The translations under genes were made by a program, and so were the position numbers. From a virus, in the IMG/VR virus record IMGVR_UViG_3300030107_004722, positions 1 through 41,057 of that record: a DNA stretch of 41,057 nt. One strand, given 5' to 3'. Shown here piece by piece: positions 20,776-29,921 of this stretch (position 1 is its first letter; each line of letters begins with the position of its first letter). The notes under the pieces are model-generated. The model had not been told where the DNA came from, made no database searches, and saw only the letters and a list, made by a program, of their open reading frames with translations.

Positions 20776-22953
20776 GTGTTTGGACAGGAAGAAGATGGGT
20801 CTGGGACCGGCGCTCCTGTTTCATCCGTAGAGAAGCGCCCTAAGACAAAAGAAGAAGTCCTCTCTTTCGTGGAGGACTCTTGGAATTATCTATCGCATTC
20901 TCGCCTTGGACTAGAGCAGGAGTTCAAGGAGGCTATTCATTTCTATGGTGGCGATCAGTGGGTGCGTTATATGCCCCATGCCCGTAGATTTGTAAAGCAT
21001 GCCTTAGACGAGTGGGTTCCCACTCCAGTAACCAACCTTATAGTACAGCATGTAGATCGTGCGCTTGATATCTTTACCTCTGGAGATATTAAGCCTATTG
21101 TCGATCCCGCTACGCAAGATCTTCCCGATGTGGATGCCGCCAAGGCGGCACAGCGCATACTCCACTCCGAGTTTGAGCGACTCCGCACAGAAGAGCGCCT
21201 CCTTATTCCTACAGCACTATGGATGATCATTACAGGCAATGCGTTCATCTCTGCCACATGGGATGCCAAGGCGGGTAACAGATACCGTAAGCCGCGCAAG
21301 AAGATCTCTTCTGTAGAAGTGCAGGATGAGGTGCTTGAGTGCAGTAATTGCGGAGCGACCTACCCCAAAGCTACGGGGTTGGAGCGGTGTCGAGAGTGCA
21401 ATGAAGTCCTTGCCCAAGGCTATGTCCACTCCCTTGATGACGTGGGTCGGCCCGTCTATATGGATAGGGAAGAGGACGAGGTGGATGAGGCGGGTCGGCC
21501 TATCTATGATGAGTATTCTTTGGGCGATGTCTCTGAAAATGTCATTTCACCGCTCAACTTCTATCCAATGCCAGCCCGTTCTATGCAGGAAGTGCGGTAT
21601 GCTATAGAAGTAGATCCTATGGACTTGGATCGGGTAAAAGCGCTTTTCGGCAAGAAGGCTGAAGATGTAGTTGCTGAAAACCTTGAGCATGAAGAGCATG
21701 GAGGCATCTATGGAGGTGCCTTACAGACCTTTTTCCAGCCAGAGCGCGAAAAGAATAAAGATCATGTCCTTGTAAAGTTCTTCCGTCATGTTCCCGATAG
21801 GCGATGGAAGAAGGGTCTGATGATCATTGTCGCTAATGGGCATATCCTGTATGAGGGTAATCTGGACTCATGCGATGAGTTCCTTCCCTACACGCACTTT
21901 AAATACCGAAATATCCCCGGTTCTTTTTGGGGCGGTTCCCTCCTAAGAGATATTATCCCCCTGCAAAAGCGAATCAACTCCATCGATTCCCATGTTGTTC
22001 AAAATAGGAAGCAGATGGTTTCCAATCAGTGGCTTGTCCCAGAAGGATCTGGGGTATCCAAGGTAGACGGTAGGTCGGGTCTTGTGATTCGATGGACTCC
22101 TTCTACTTCTGGAGGTTTTAAGCCAGAGCGTATGCAGGGTGTCCCTCTCCCGAATCAAGTCATTCAAGAGCGCGAGATGATGAAATCCGACATGGAGATG
22201 GTGTCGGGTGCGCGAGAGGTGCTTTCTGGCGATGTCCCACCGGGACCAGAAACGGGTGCGGCTATTGAAGCCATGCAGGAACAGGCCTTCCGTAGGTTTG
22301 GCCCCCTTGTAAAGCTATGGCGTAGTGGGTTGGCAGAGCATGAACGGCGTAAGCTTCTCAATATCTCCAAGTACTGGAAAGAGCCACGCATTGTTAAAAT
22401 ATTAGGCGAAAACAGTGAGTTGGAGAGCTTCTACTATGAGGGTGCTGACCTTATACAGGCCACTGATATGTCGGTGAGGGTCGGTATCGGCATGGACTTC
22501 TCTCAGTCTGCGCATCGACAAAAGATCATGCAAGCGGCCCAGCAGGGTTTGCTGGGTGATATGCGCAACCCTGCTATTCGCGGTAAGGTGCTGGAGAAGT
22601 TGGGTATTGAAGGTTTTGACTCTGAATACTCGCTGGATGCTAAGAAAGCTCGCAGGTATCTGGAACGACTTAAAGGAGGAGAGCAGATCCCTCCACCAGA
22701 GCCTATCGACAATCACGGTATTCAGTTTTCCGTATATAAAGACTACATGCTAACTTCTGACTTTGAAGGGTTGGAAGAAGATGTAAAGAATGCTATTCGG
22801 CAACGCGCTCAAATCCATCAGCAAGTGATGCAGCAAGAGCAGCAGAAGGCTATGGCGGCGGCACAGGCTGCAAAAGGTGCGCCCCAAGCAGCTACCGAAG
22901 GCATGAGGCAGTCTGGAGCAATGGGCAATCAGCCTACTCAACAGAGAGGATAA
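20776..22953 (+). CDS. Portal protein with inserted zinc ribbon
   Basis: 725 residues, P22-like portal in length and layout. The N-terminal region has FYGGDQW, and a central core includes YRNIPGSFWGGSLLRDIIPL and the helix INSIDSHVVQNRKQM. The C-terminal part is a Gln/Ala-rich coiled coil (QQVMQQEQQKAMAAAQAAKG). It forms the 12-fold DNA gate of the capsid. Residues 189-208 hold an insertion with CSNC...CREC (C189, C192, C205, C208), a zinc ribbon not expected in a portal. GTG start at 20776 with GGGGAT seven bases upstream. Confidence 0.88.
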   Translation: MFGQEEDGSGTGAPVSSVEKRPKTKEEVLSFVEDSWNYLSHSRLGLEQEFKEAIHFYGGDQWVRYMPHARRFVKHALDEWVPTPVTNLIVQHVDRALDIFTSGDIKPIVDPATQDLPDVDAAKAAQRILHSEFERLRTEERLLIPTALWMIITGNAFISATWDAKAGNRYRKPRKKISSVEVQDEVLECSNCGATYPKATGLERCRECNEVLAQGYVHSLDDVGRPVYMDREEDEVDEAGRPIYDEYSLGDVSENVISPLNFYPMPARSMQEVRYAIEVDPMDLDRVKALFGKKAEDVVAENLEHEEHGGIYGGALQTFFQPEREKNKDHVLVKFFRHVPDRRWKKGLMIIVANGHILYEGNLDSCDEFLPYTHFKYRNIPGSFWGGSLLRDIIPLQKRINSIDSHVVQNRKQMVSNQWLVPEGSGVSKVDGRSGLVIRWTPSTSGGFKPERMQGVPLPNQVIQEREMMKSDMEMVSGAREVLSGDVPPGPETGAAIEAMQEQAFRRFGPLVKLWRSGLAEHERRKLLNISKYWKEPRIVKILGENSELESFYYEGADLIQATDMSVRVGIGMDFSQSAHRQKIMQAAQQGLLGDMRNPAIRGKVLEKLGIEGFDSEYSLDAKKARRYLERLKGGEQIPPPEPIDNHGIQFSVYKDYMLTSDFEGLEEDVKNAIRQRAQIHQQVMQQEQQKAMAAAQAAKGAPQAATEGMRQSGAMGNQPTQQRG

Positions 22954-22965
22954 AGGAGATATCCT

Positions 22966-23874
22966 ATGTCGGAAGCAACGAATCAGCAAATGCCTGCCGA
23001 AGAGCAGCCTGCTGAAGCGAATATTCCACAGCCCGAAACTGTCGATGAGTCGGTGTTTGATGACTTATATCATCAAGCAACGGGCATTGGCGCTCGGGAA
23101 GAAGCACCGCAGTCACCGCCAGTGCAAGAATCCAGCAGCCCTCCCGCAGCGGAGAATACTGAAGATAGTCAAGCACTACGCGAAAGAGTTGCTCAGTTGG
23201 AAGGTGTTTTGGGGCAGATGGCCCAGCAGGGAGCTGCCGCATCCAGCCAAGAACAACAGCAAGCACCTCAAGATATTGAACAGGAGATCTTGGCGCAGAA
23301 CAAAGACCTTGATCCTTCGGCAGTTAAGTTTTTGGTTGATACTGCGGGTAAGATCGCAGATAACAAGCTGAAACAAGCGGTATTGCCGATGGCGAAAGAG
23401 CTTTATGGGCTGAAGCAAGCCGTATCTCAGACCACCAATGAGAAGGTAGTTGGCGATTTCAACTCTTCTATGGATGACTTAGCTCAACAGGCTGGTGTAT
23501 CCGATCCCTTTATGAAGGACTTGATTCGTGACGCTGTAGCTTCTCGCGGTATGCAGAAATATGGCAATAACTTCAGTCTGGATCATGCCAAGGCTCTATT
23601 TCGTGAAGTGAACAATGAGCGTCTTCGTAATGGGCATGAGCAGAACACGCAGTATGTCCAACAAAAACAATCCAACGAACAATCATCACCGCCCGTTCAG
23701 CATGGCGTTTCCGGCCAGTCGGCAGTAGAGTCTTTTCAGAATCAGCTTCGTGATCCCAATCGTAAAGATATGGACTTCAAGTCTGAGAATTTCCAAGAGT
23801 CTGTAAAAAGCTTCTTGGCTGCTGGTGACCGCGCTGTAGATAGGGTCATGGGAGGCGGTAGGAGTAATCAGTAA
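22966..23874 (+). CDS. Scaffolding protein
   Basis: 302 residues, acidic and Gln/Glu-rich, with a disordered Pro/Gln N-terminus, a coiled coil (ALRERVAQLEGVLGQMAQQG) and helical segments to the C-terminus. No cysteine and few aromatic residues. It lies directly between portal and capsid, and its stop overlaps the capsid start. That is the standard place of the scaffold, which templates procapsid assembly and is then lost. AAGGAG seven bases upstream. No protease domain visible. Confidence 0.8.
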   Translation: MSEATNQQMPAEEQPAEANIPQPETVDESVFDDLYHQATGIGAREEAPQSPPVQESSSPPAAENTEDSQALRERVAQLEGVLGQMAQQGAAASSQEQQQAPQDIEQEILAQNKDLDPSAVKFLVDTAGKIADNKLKQAVLPMAKELYGLKQAVSQTTNEKVVGDFNSSMDDLAQQAGVSDPFMKDLIRDAVASRGMQKYGNNFSLDHAKALFREVNNERLRNGHEQNTQYVQQKQSNEQSSPPVQHGVSGQSAVESFQNQLRDPNRKDMDFKSENFQESVKSFLAAGDRAVDRVMGGGRSNQ

Positions 23875-25145
23875 TGGCATCTAGTCAGTATCTCGGCTCG
23901 GCAGTAACGCATACCAATGGAAATGATGCGTTTAATGCCGTACTTAAAGAGTTTTATCTTCCGCGACTGACTTCGACCATCAATGAGAAGCGCGTATTGA
24001 TGTCGAGGTTGGAACGCGACACCTCCAAGACCGATGTTTCGGGCCGCCATGCTCGTCTCCCGGTCAACATTCGTCCGTCGCAAGCTATTGGCGCACGTGC
24101 CGATGCCGATGGCGGTCCGTCCCTGCCCACGCCGCAGTCGCAGACCTATGTCGAATTGATCATAGGGTATGCTCATAACTACGGCACCGTGCGAGTCACG
24201 CATCCTGTGATTCAAGCCAGTCGCAATGATCGTGGTTCCTTCATCCGTGCTATCGGCTCGGAAATGGACGGTATCCGCAGAGACTTGCGCAATGATGTCA
24301 ATCGTCAGCTTTTTGGCGATGGTTCGGGCGTACTCGCGGCTAATACTGCTGTCGATGATGGTAGTGGCGTGCTTACGGTGTCGGCTGGTCATAAGCTTAA
24401 GATCGGCATGGTTATCGAAGCATTCACAGAGAAAACCGGTGGATCTCAGCACGATGGAGATATGACGGTTTCCGCTGTTAATACCAGTGGCACTGCGGTA
24501 ACGGTTACTGGGGCTTCTACTAATATTGCAGATAATGATTATCTCTTCCGTAAGGGCAACCGTGGAAATGAGATGATGGGTCTGCTGGGTATCGTAGATG
24601 ACGGCACGTATGCTTCGACCTTGCAGGGCATTGTTCGTGGCACTTACCCAGAGTGGAACTCAACCGTTCTGAGTAATAGTGGCACGGCACGTGGCATCTC
24701 TGAGGATCTTCTGGATAACTCCTTGCTACAGTCCGAAGAGAACTCGGAATCGGAAATCAGTCTGATGATCACTAGCTCCACGCAGTGGCGCAAGATCGGT
24801 CAGATGATGACTCCAGATCGTCGTTACTCGACCAACATGGAATTGCCGGGAGGTTTTACGGCTATTTCTTGGGCGGGTGTTCCGATTGTTTGGGATCGTG
24901 ATTGTCCTCGTTATGGTCAGGTCAGTCACGATGCTAATGCTGTTGATACCGATTTCCTCTTCGGCCTTGATGAGTCGCAGTTGGCTCTGTATCAGTTGGC
25001 TGATTGGGACTTCGATGACACCGATGGCAATGTCTTGCATCGTCGTCAGGACGTAGCGGCTTACGATGCTACGCTTTTCTACTATGGCCAGTTGGGTACC
25101 GTCGATGCTTCCAAGCACTTCGTTATCCGCGACCTTAGTCGGTAA
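23874..25145 (+). CDS. Major capsid protein (HK97 fold)
   Basis: 423 residues. The N-terminal arm and long helix include LPRLTSTINEKRVLMSRLER. Then come a conserved-looking GRHARLPVNIRPSQAIGARA (E-loop region) and the spine helix FIRAIGSEMDGIRRDLRNDV. A beta-rich insertion at about residues 160-225 (GVLTVSAGHKLKIG and on) probably forms a surface domain. The C-terminal P-domain ends in HFVIRDLSR. Context between scaffold and connector genes supports the call. A strong terminator-like hairpin follows. TAATG overlap with the scaffold gene. Confidence 0.9.
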   Translation: MASSQYLGSAVTHTNGNDAFNAVLKEFYLPRLTSTINEKRVLMSRLERDTSKTDVSGRHARLPVNIRPSQAIGARADADGGPSLPTPQSQTYVELIIGYAHNYGTVRVTHPVIQASRNDRGSFIRAIGSEMDGIRRDLRNDVNRQLFGDGSGVLAANTAVDDGSGVLTVSAGHKLKIGMVIEAFTEKTGGSQHDGDMTVSAVNTSGTAVTVTGASTNIADNDYLFRKGNRGNEMMGLLGIVDDGTYASTLQGIVRGTYPEWNSTVLSNSGTARGISEDLLDNSLLQSEENSESEISLMITSSTQWRKIGQMMTPDRRYSTNMELPGGFTAISWAGVPIVWDRDCPRYGQVSHDANAVDTDFLFGLDESQLALYQLADWDFDDTDGNVLHRRQDVAAYDATLFYYGQLGTVDASKHFVIRDLSR

Positions 25146-25153
25146 ATAGTGGG

Positions 25154-25184
25154 GAGGGGCTGGGGCAATCCCTAGCCCCTCTTT
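25154..25184 (+). terminator. Intrinsic terminator after the capsid gene
   Basis: GAGGGGCTGGGG (25154-25165) pairs with the following CCCTAGCCCCTC (25170-25181) around a CAAT loop; 12 pairs counting one G-T. TTT follows. It probably gives partial termination, lowering expression of genes after the capsid gene. Confidence 0.7.
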
Positions 25185-25200
25185 ACCGGGAGACAATTAA

Positions 25201-25620
25201 ATGGCAGAAGCAGCGGTCCTGCCTACTCAACTAGTAGGAGATAGGGACAACAGGTACGAATATTATCAGTTTACAAAGTCGGCTACTGACTTTAATACTG
25301 CAAAGCAATTAGTCCCTGCAAGAGCTGGGCATATAGCGGTCATTGATTCCTTGATTGTTACTTGTCTGGCGGCTGAGATAGTCAGCATAGAGAGCACTTA
25401 TGACCCCGGCAGTGGATCTGCTGCTATTGATTTATTTGGACCTCACTATGTTGCAGCAAATGGGTCGCTAACTCTTCCAGCTGGGGCAAGTATACGACAT
25501 CCACAGGCAAACCAAGAATTAAGCATGAAAACGGCAAGCTCTGGAGCCTGTAGCGTTTTCATCATTTATCATTACGAGCTTGACTCAATCGAGGAAAGTT
25601 TTACTACCGCATATTATTAA
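25201..25620 (+). CDS. Beta-rich virion protein, candidate decoration
   Basis: 139 residues, Ser/Ala/Gly/Thr-rich with alternating hydrophobics typical of a beta-sandwich (ARAGHIAVIDSLIVTC, then GSLTLPAGASIRHPQ, then CSVFIIYHYELD). No enzyme motif. It sits immediately after the capsid gene and its terminator, where capsid decoration or head-completion proteins are common. The family is not recognised. A weak GGGAGA lies upstream of ATG 25201. Confidence 0.6.
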   Translation: MAEAAVLPTQLVGDRDNRYEYYQFTKSATDFNTAKQLVPARAGHIAVIDSLIVTCLAAEIVSIESTYDPGSGSAAIDLFGPHYVAANGSLTLPAGASIRHPQANQELSMKTASSGACSVFIIYHYELDSIEESFTTAYY

Positions 25621-25678
25621 ACGTGTAAATTGCTCAGTATCCGGTTAAATCGGGGCAAACTATAAATGGAGCATAACA

Positions 25679-26095
25679 ATGATTAAAACTCGGAATGTCG
25701 CAAAAGACGATCCTCTCCGCAAGCAAGTATATGTTATTATTATTGATGGCACTGTTGCTGCTGGAGATAATAAAGGCGCTATACCTATTGGTGGCCTTAG
25801 TACTTATGGCGGAGAAGTTGAAGGTATTTATTTACACGCTAAGACCGGGCCAGTTGGAGGAAGTGATGGTATTCAGATTCAAGTTGCTAATGGGTCTACT
25901 GACATTTTTGCAACCAAGGGCACAATAGCGGTTAGCGCAACTACTGGCAGCAGTACCGATGTAACAGTCGCTAATGCTGGAGTAAGCAATGGAGATGTTT
26001 TAGATATTGATATTGATAGCGTTGGTACTAGCACTGCTGGTGCCGATATTACAATTACTCTTGTAGTTAGAGCGCACGGAAGCTTGGAAGGATAG
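25679..26095 (+). CDS. Second beta-rich virion protein, candidate decoration
   Basis: 138 residues, with repeated short strands: QVYVIIIDGTVAAGDNKG, GIYLHAKTG, GIQIQVANGSTDIFATKG, VTVANAGVSNGDVLDIDI and ITITLVVRAHGS. The charge is low and the sheet-forming residue content high, so an exterior or head-stabilising protein is likely. GGAG lies upstream of the ATG. A 58-base gap separates it from the previous gene and shows nothing clear. Function inferred only from fold and place. Confidence 0.6.
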   Translation: MIKTRNVAKDDPLRKQVYVIIIDGTVAAGDNKGAIPIGGLSTYGGEVEGIYLHAKTGPVGGSDGIQIQVANGSTDIFATKGTIAVSATTGSSTDVTVANAGVSNGDVLDIDIDSVGTSTAGADITITLVVRAHGSLEG

Positions 26096-26098
26096 TAA

Positions 26099-26575
26099 AT
26101 GTATATACCAGACTGGCATTTCGTTAAGCGACTAAGGGCGTACGACGATAAGCTGTCTGCGCGGTGGATTCCCCGAAAAGAACGGTGGGGGATCTACCGT
26201 AATATTCCTTCTCCCGGCAACCTCTACAACAAGGATGTTCTCATTCATGTTGTAGAGGGACCGGGGAAAGGATTCTTGCCATTGGACGAGCGAGTCTTAC
26301 GTACTCTGGCAATGGCAGATCATCATCGTAGAGGGCAGCAGACCGTCATCCGTGAGATGATGGAAGAGGCTCAGAATAAGCAGCTATCCGCAGATAGAGA
26401 TAGGCGCAATGAGATGGAAGCCCTCATAAGTGACACCATCCCTTCTGGAGGGTTTGAGAATAGTGATTTTGGGAGTATAAATGTTCCCAAGGAAGACATC
26501 CAATCCGTAGAAGAGTATACCGAAGAACGTGAAATCGGCATTTCCAAAGATATTGAAAAAGACCGTGTCGTATGA
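26099..26575 (+). CDS. Hypothetical connector-region protein, 158 aa
   Basis: The N-terminal half is compact and rich in Trp/Arg (DWHFVKRLRAYDDKLSARWI and RKERWGIYRNIPSPG). The C-terminal half is charged and helical, with acidic runs (EEYTEEREIGISKDIEKDR). AAGGA lies eight bases before ATG 26099. Its stop overlaps the next ATG (ATGA), coupling it to the adaptor gene, so a head-completion or adaptor accessory role is plausible. Not recognised as a family. Confidence 0.6.
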   Translation: MYIPDWHFVKRLRAYDDKLSARWIPRKERWGIYRNIPSPGNLYNKDVLIHVVEGPGKGFLPLDERVLRTLAMADHHRRGQQTVIREMMEEAQNKQLSADRDRRNEMEALISDTIPSGGFENSDFGSINVPKEDIQSVEEYTEEREIGISKDIEKDRVV

Positions 26576-27480
26576 CTCCTCAAGAAATGTATGCCGAGTT
26601 CCAATCCTATCTCGACGTGGATTCCAACTTCATGTCTGGAGACGAGGTTTGGAGAAAGCTGGACAGTGCTAATCGTGAGATAGTACGGCTAATCAATAGG
26701 GAAGACCCTACCTACTTCGTTCAGACGCATACCTTTGATACAGTAGCCGATCAAGCACTGTATGACCTTCCGCAGAATGCGCGGCTGGGATCTCGTATTG
26801 TCTTTGTGGAGAATACAGATACCGTAACGGAAATGCCGCCAGTGCAAGAATTGCGCGAGCTTCTATCCTTTGAAGCTCCCGGCGTTGCCAACCTTTCCAA
26901 CCATCATCACTTCATATTGCAGGGCAACCAAGTTCGCGTTATGGGAACTCCCGGTGGCGTTCACTCCATTCGCGTTTACTATCTGCCTCAGTTCGGCAAT
27001 ATGATACAAGGCCAGATCGGTGGAACCACCACTACGACCTTGGATTTCTTTGCTGGCGATCCTAACTACACCTTTAACTATGGTGTTCCCGATCCTCGCA
27101 ATGACTTCTATAATGGGATGACGGTCCTACTAACAAAGAATGACGGCGTGGGCGATCAGCGCACTATAAGCGACTATACTGGTGGCGTAGTGCGTCGAGC
27201 AACCGTTAGCTCTGCATGGTCTACCACGCTGAATGTGTCTGAGGGTTCTAAGACGGAGTTTGCAGTCCTCTCTCCAGTGCCAGAGGACTTCCATCAGATG
27301 ATTCCGCTACGTGCGGCAATGGATGGAGCCATTAAAAACAGGAACAGGCTGAAAGAGATTCAATCTGTTTATTATGGATCGCCGGGAAGGCCGGGGCTGG
27401 AAATGAGTCTTCTTGGGTGGTTGCAAGCAAGACAGATGTCCAGCGATGATATCGTCGTGCCTGTAGATCATGGAGTATAG
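26572..27480 (+). CDS. Head-to-tail adaptor protein
   Basis: 302 residues. The opening TPQEMYAEFQSYLD and the helix VWRKLDSANREIVRLINRED fit the helical N-terminus of portal-binding adaptors, followed by the common FDTVADQALYDLPQNARLGS. A beta-rich middle (YYLPQFGNM, TTTTTLDFFAGDP) and a helical C-terminus follow (FHQMIPLRAAMDGAIKNRNR). In short-tailed phages this protein rings the portal and links it to the stopper. Position after capsid and before the stopper/hub agrees. Confidence 0.7.
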   Translation: MTPQEMYAEFQSYLDVDSNFMSGDEVWRKLDSANREIVRLINREDPTYFVQTHTFDTVADQALYDLPQNARLGSRIVFVENTDTVTEMPPVQELRELLSFEAPGVANLSNHHHFILQGNQVRVMGTPGGVHSIRVYYLPQFGNMIQGQIGGTTTTTLDFFAGDPNYTFNYGVPDPRNDFYNGMTVLLTKNDGVGDQRTISDYTGGVVRRATVSSAWSTTLNVSEGSKTEFAVLSPVPEDFHQMIPLRAAMDGAIKNRNRLKEIQSVYYGSPGRPGLEMSLLGWLQARQMSSDDIVVPVDHGV

Positions 27481-27482
27481 CA

Positions 27483-28073
27483 ATGAATAAAGCTGCCTTG
27501 TTAATGCAACTGGCGCGTATGGCAGCGCGAGGTGCGGGGAAAATGCCAAAGAGAGGGCCATCGTATACAAAGCATAAAAGTCAGCAATATCTTGAAAGCG
27601 ATATGCCGACTCGTAGGCAAGGGGTAGGCTTGCCTACTTCTCCAAGAGCGCCAATACAGCAAACTACTTCTCCTTATACCGATAGAACCCGACAGTCTGC
27701 TTATAACCAAAGAGGGAAGTTGGGTCGAGCGTTAATAGATGCAGGAAGAAGGGCTGATAAAAGACTTGGCAAGGGCTTGTATAAGGCACCGAAACGCGTT
27801 CAACCCGAGCCAGAGCTCCCGGCAGGAGATGTGATTAAGAAGATAATGCAAAAATTCGGGGGGAAAGCTGCAAAGATTGAAGGACTAGCCGCTGCTGATC
27901 GGTATAAAGATATCGTAGATCCAGATAGACAAATTGAAGAACAGGAAAGACTAGAAGAGTTTATTTCTTCTCTTACTCCAGAGGAACTAGAAGAATTTGA
28001 ACGAGAGTCTAGAGAAAAGCCAAACCTCTTTGATGCGCTTACTGGCCCCCTTGGCCTTGGTGGAAGTCGATAA
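27483..28073 (+). CDS. Basic, low-complexity virion-operon protein, 196 aa
   Basis: The first 120 residues are strongly basic and low in structure-forming residues (ARMAARGAGKMPKRGPSYTK, RPP and KR clusters). The last 70 switch to an acidic helix (EEQERLEEFISSLTPEELEE). GGAG lies nine bases before ATG 27483, two bases after the previous stop. The strong charge polarity suggests a DNA- or RNA-contacting N-terminus. Position suggests a minor virion or assembly protein. No family recognised. Confidence 0.6.
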   Translation: MNKAALLMQLARMAARGAGKMPKRGPSYTKHKSQQYLESDMPTRRQGVGLPTSPRAPIQQTTSPYTDRTRQSAYNQRGKLGRALIDAGRRADKRLGKGLYKAPKRVQPEPELPAGDVIKKIMQKFGGKAAKIEGLAAADRYKDIVDPDRQIEEQERLEEFISSLTPEELEEFERESREKPNLFDALTGPLGLGGSR

Positions 28074-28074
28074 A

Positions 28075-28227
28075 ATGAACATGTATGAGATGTGGGAGAT
28101 ACAGGATTCTGGTCGCACCGACAAGCATAAAGAGGAAAAAGTCGGAGTGAAAATACCTTTAGCGATTCCCACTATAGCGGTTAAGCCGCCACAAAAAAAG
28201 CGTGGTCGGCCAAGGAAGAACAAGTAG
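28075..28227 (+). CDS. Small AT-hook protein, 50 aa
   Basis: Starts at ATG 28075, one base past the previous stop; a longer frame back to 27997 lies inside the preceding gene. The C-terminus KKRGRPRKNK is a classical AT-hook: an RGRP core flanked by basic residues that binds the minor groove of AT-rich DNA. The N-terminal part is acidic and then hydrophobic (VKIPLAIPTIAVKP). Its stop overlaps the GTG start of the stopper gene. Such a motif in a late virion-operon gene is uncommon; a DNA-packing or nucleoid role is possible. Confidence 0.55.
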   Translation: MNMYEMWEIQDSGRTDKHKEEKVGVKIPLAIPTIAVKPPQKKRGRPRKNK

Positions 28228-29921
28228 TGATTGAACGGGGTGGACATTTTACTTGGGAAGAAGATGCGGTCTTTGATGGCATTCGACAGGATGCCTCTGA
28301 GAGCATAAGGCGATATCGCGTTCTTAAGAATGGGCATCTGTTTAATCGTGGTGCCGTTACTAAGGACAAGGGTATAAAGCATATTGCCGCCGCTAGAATA
28401 GGGACTGATTCGTTAGACACCCTTGCTGGCTTTGATGCTCACTTTAATGATGGAAGCCAAAAGCTTTGCATTGTTCAAGAGGGGTCTTCCAATGCAGACC
28501 TCTACTACTTCAACACTTCTAATAATACATGGGTTGCTCAATCTCAGACCATAGCTAACAACACTCGCGTTGGTCTGCTTATGTTCGCAAATAAACTCCA
28601 TGTAATAGATGGAGTGACTTTAAGAACATGGACGGGCAGTGCATGGGCAACTCCCGGCGAATCCAGCTACTCTAACCCAAGCAAGTTTGGAGCCGTATAT
28701 GCGAATAGACTCATTCTTGCTGGCAATTCCACTTATCCCTTTACTTTCTTTCCTTCTGGTATTCGTGATTCTGGAAGTTGGGATGCGGCATTGTCTGTGG
28801 ATGTTACGGGAGCGCATGGGGAAGCTATAACAAGTGTCGGGACGATGGGTTCGTTTCTTATTGTCGGTGGACGCACATTTACCAGATCGTATTACTTGGG
28901 AACCTCTTCTCCGTATGATTGGGACAATGATCATATCTCCACTCTGATTGGACCCTCTTGCCAATCTAGTTTTGTTTCTATTCCAGCAGCGCAGGGTCAA
29001 ACGGGTCGCAATGTAGCCTTTTTTTGGTCTACGGATGGTCCGATGATGCTTTACCAAGAAGGCAATGGATTGCCCTCTCTTCTGGATCTTTCTGGGCCTC
29101 TTGCCAAAGCAACGCGAGGCATTGAACACCAGAGCTTGCCAGCATTTGCCATAGATAGATTTGATGACGTTACGGGAACCTATGTCCCAGAGTTCGATGA
29201 GATTAGATTCTCTGTCACCAAGAAAACCACCTTTTCTAGCCTTGGTGCCAATAGCCAAAATGATATGCTCTGCTGTCTCAATCTCACCTCTGCCCTTGCT
29301 TTTGCAATGGGCAAGGTCGAATACCCTTATTGGAGAATAAGAGACAACGAGAACAAGACAGGATCGGTTCCCGGCCTACCAGTTTCTACTATATTCAATG
29401 CTAGAATACACCCCGATAGCAATGCGCCAAGTTCATCTGGAGTGTTAAGGTGCTTGTGCGCTAAGAATGGGTGGGTGTATGAGATGGACGCAGTGTCCCA
29501 AGATGTAGATTCTATAGAAGGATCTGATTATGACATACCTTTCTACATTCGTAGAGATGGGTATGATGGCATGGAAGACGGTATTAGACAGCATGAGAAG
29601 AGTCTTCGCGCTGCTTACTTTCGTGCTACACTAGTTGGCAAAAGTAAGTTGTATGCCCGAGCAATCGCAGATGGCGGTGCTAGACTTTCCGAAGCTGAAA
29701 TTGACTTGGATGGCAATCTCCAAGAATGGAATACCGATGCTTCTAGTGGATCATGGGGTGATGGCAATCGATGGAACGCTGGCGAGTTTGTAAATAAGCG
29801 TGGCTTAATGGGTGTGTTGGGAAGAAAATTTGATCTGGAAATTTACGACAATGGAAATATAAAAGGTGATTTCCAAGTCAATTCATGGTCTTTACTTGGG
29901 TATGCGGAGGATAGACGATAA
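28227..29921 (+). CDS. Tail hub / stopper-type protein, beta-propeller-like
   Basis: 564 residues. Repeated blade-like units of short strands and polar turns: LTAGFDAHF-type, LCIVQEG, LYYFNTSNNTW, LLMFANKLHVIDG, FGAVYANRLILAGN, FLIVGGRTFTR. Such units are typical of the stabilisation/needle-knob or tubular-tail proteins (P22 gp10 / T7 gp12-like) that plug the connector in podoviruses. The start is GTG 28227, overlapping the previous stop, with no close ribosome site, so coupled translation. The next gene overlaps by one base (TAATG). Confidence 0.65.
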   Translation: MIERGGHFTWEEDAVFDGIRQDASESIRRYRVLKNGHLFNRGAVTKDKGIKHIAAARIGTDSLDTLAGFDAHFNDGSQKLCIVQEGSSNADLYYFNTSNNTWVAQSQTIANNTRVGLLMFANKLHVIDGVTLRTWTGSAWATPGESSYSNPSKFGAVYANRLILAGNSTYPFTFFPSGIRDSGSWDAALSVDVTGAHGEAITSVGTMGSFLIVGGRTFTRSYYLGTSSPYDWDNDHISTLIGPSCQSSFVSIPAAQGQTGRNVAFFWSTDGPMMLYQEGNGLPSLLDLSGPLAKATRGIEHQSLPAFAIDRFDDVTGTYVPEFDEIRFSVTKKTTFSSLGANSQNDMLCCLNLTSALAFAMGKVEYPYWRIRDNENKTGSVPGLPVSTIFNARIHPDSNAPSSSGVLRCLCAKNGWVYEMDAVSQDVDSIEGSDYDIPFYIRRDGYDGMEDGIRQHEKSLRAAYFRATLVGKSKLYARAIADGGARLSEAEIDLDGNLQEWNTDASSGSWGDGNRWNAGEFVNKRGLMGVLGRKFDLEIYDNGNIKGDFQVNSWSLLGYAEDRR

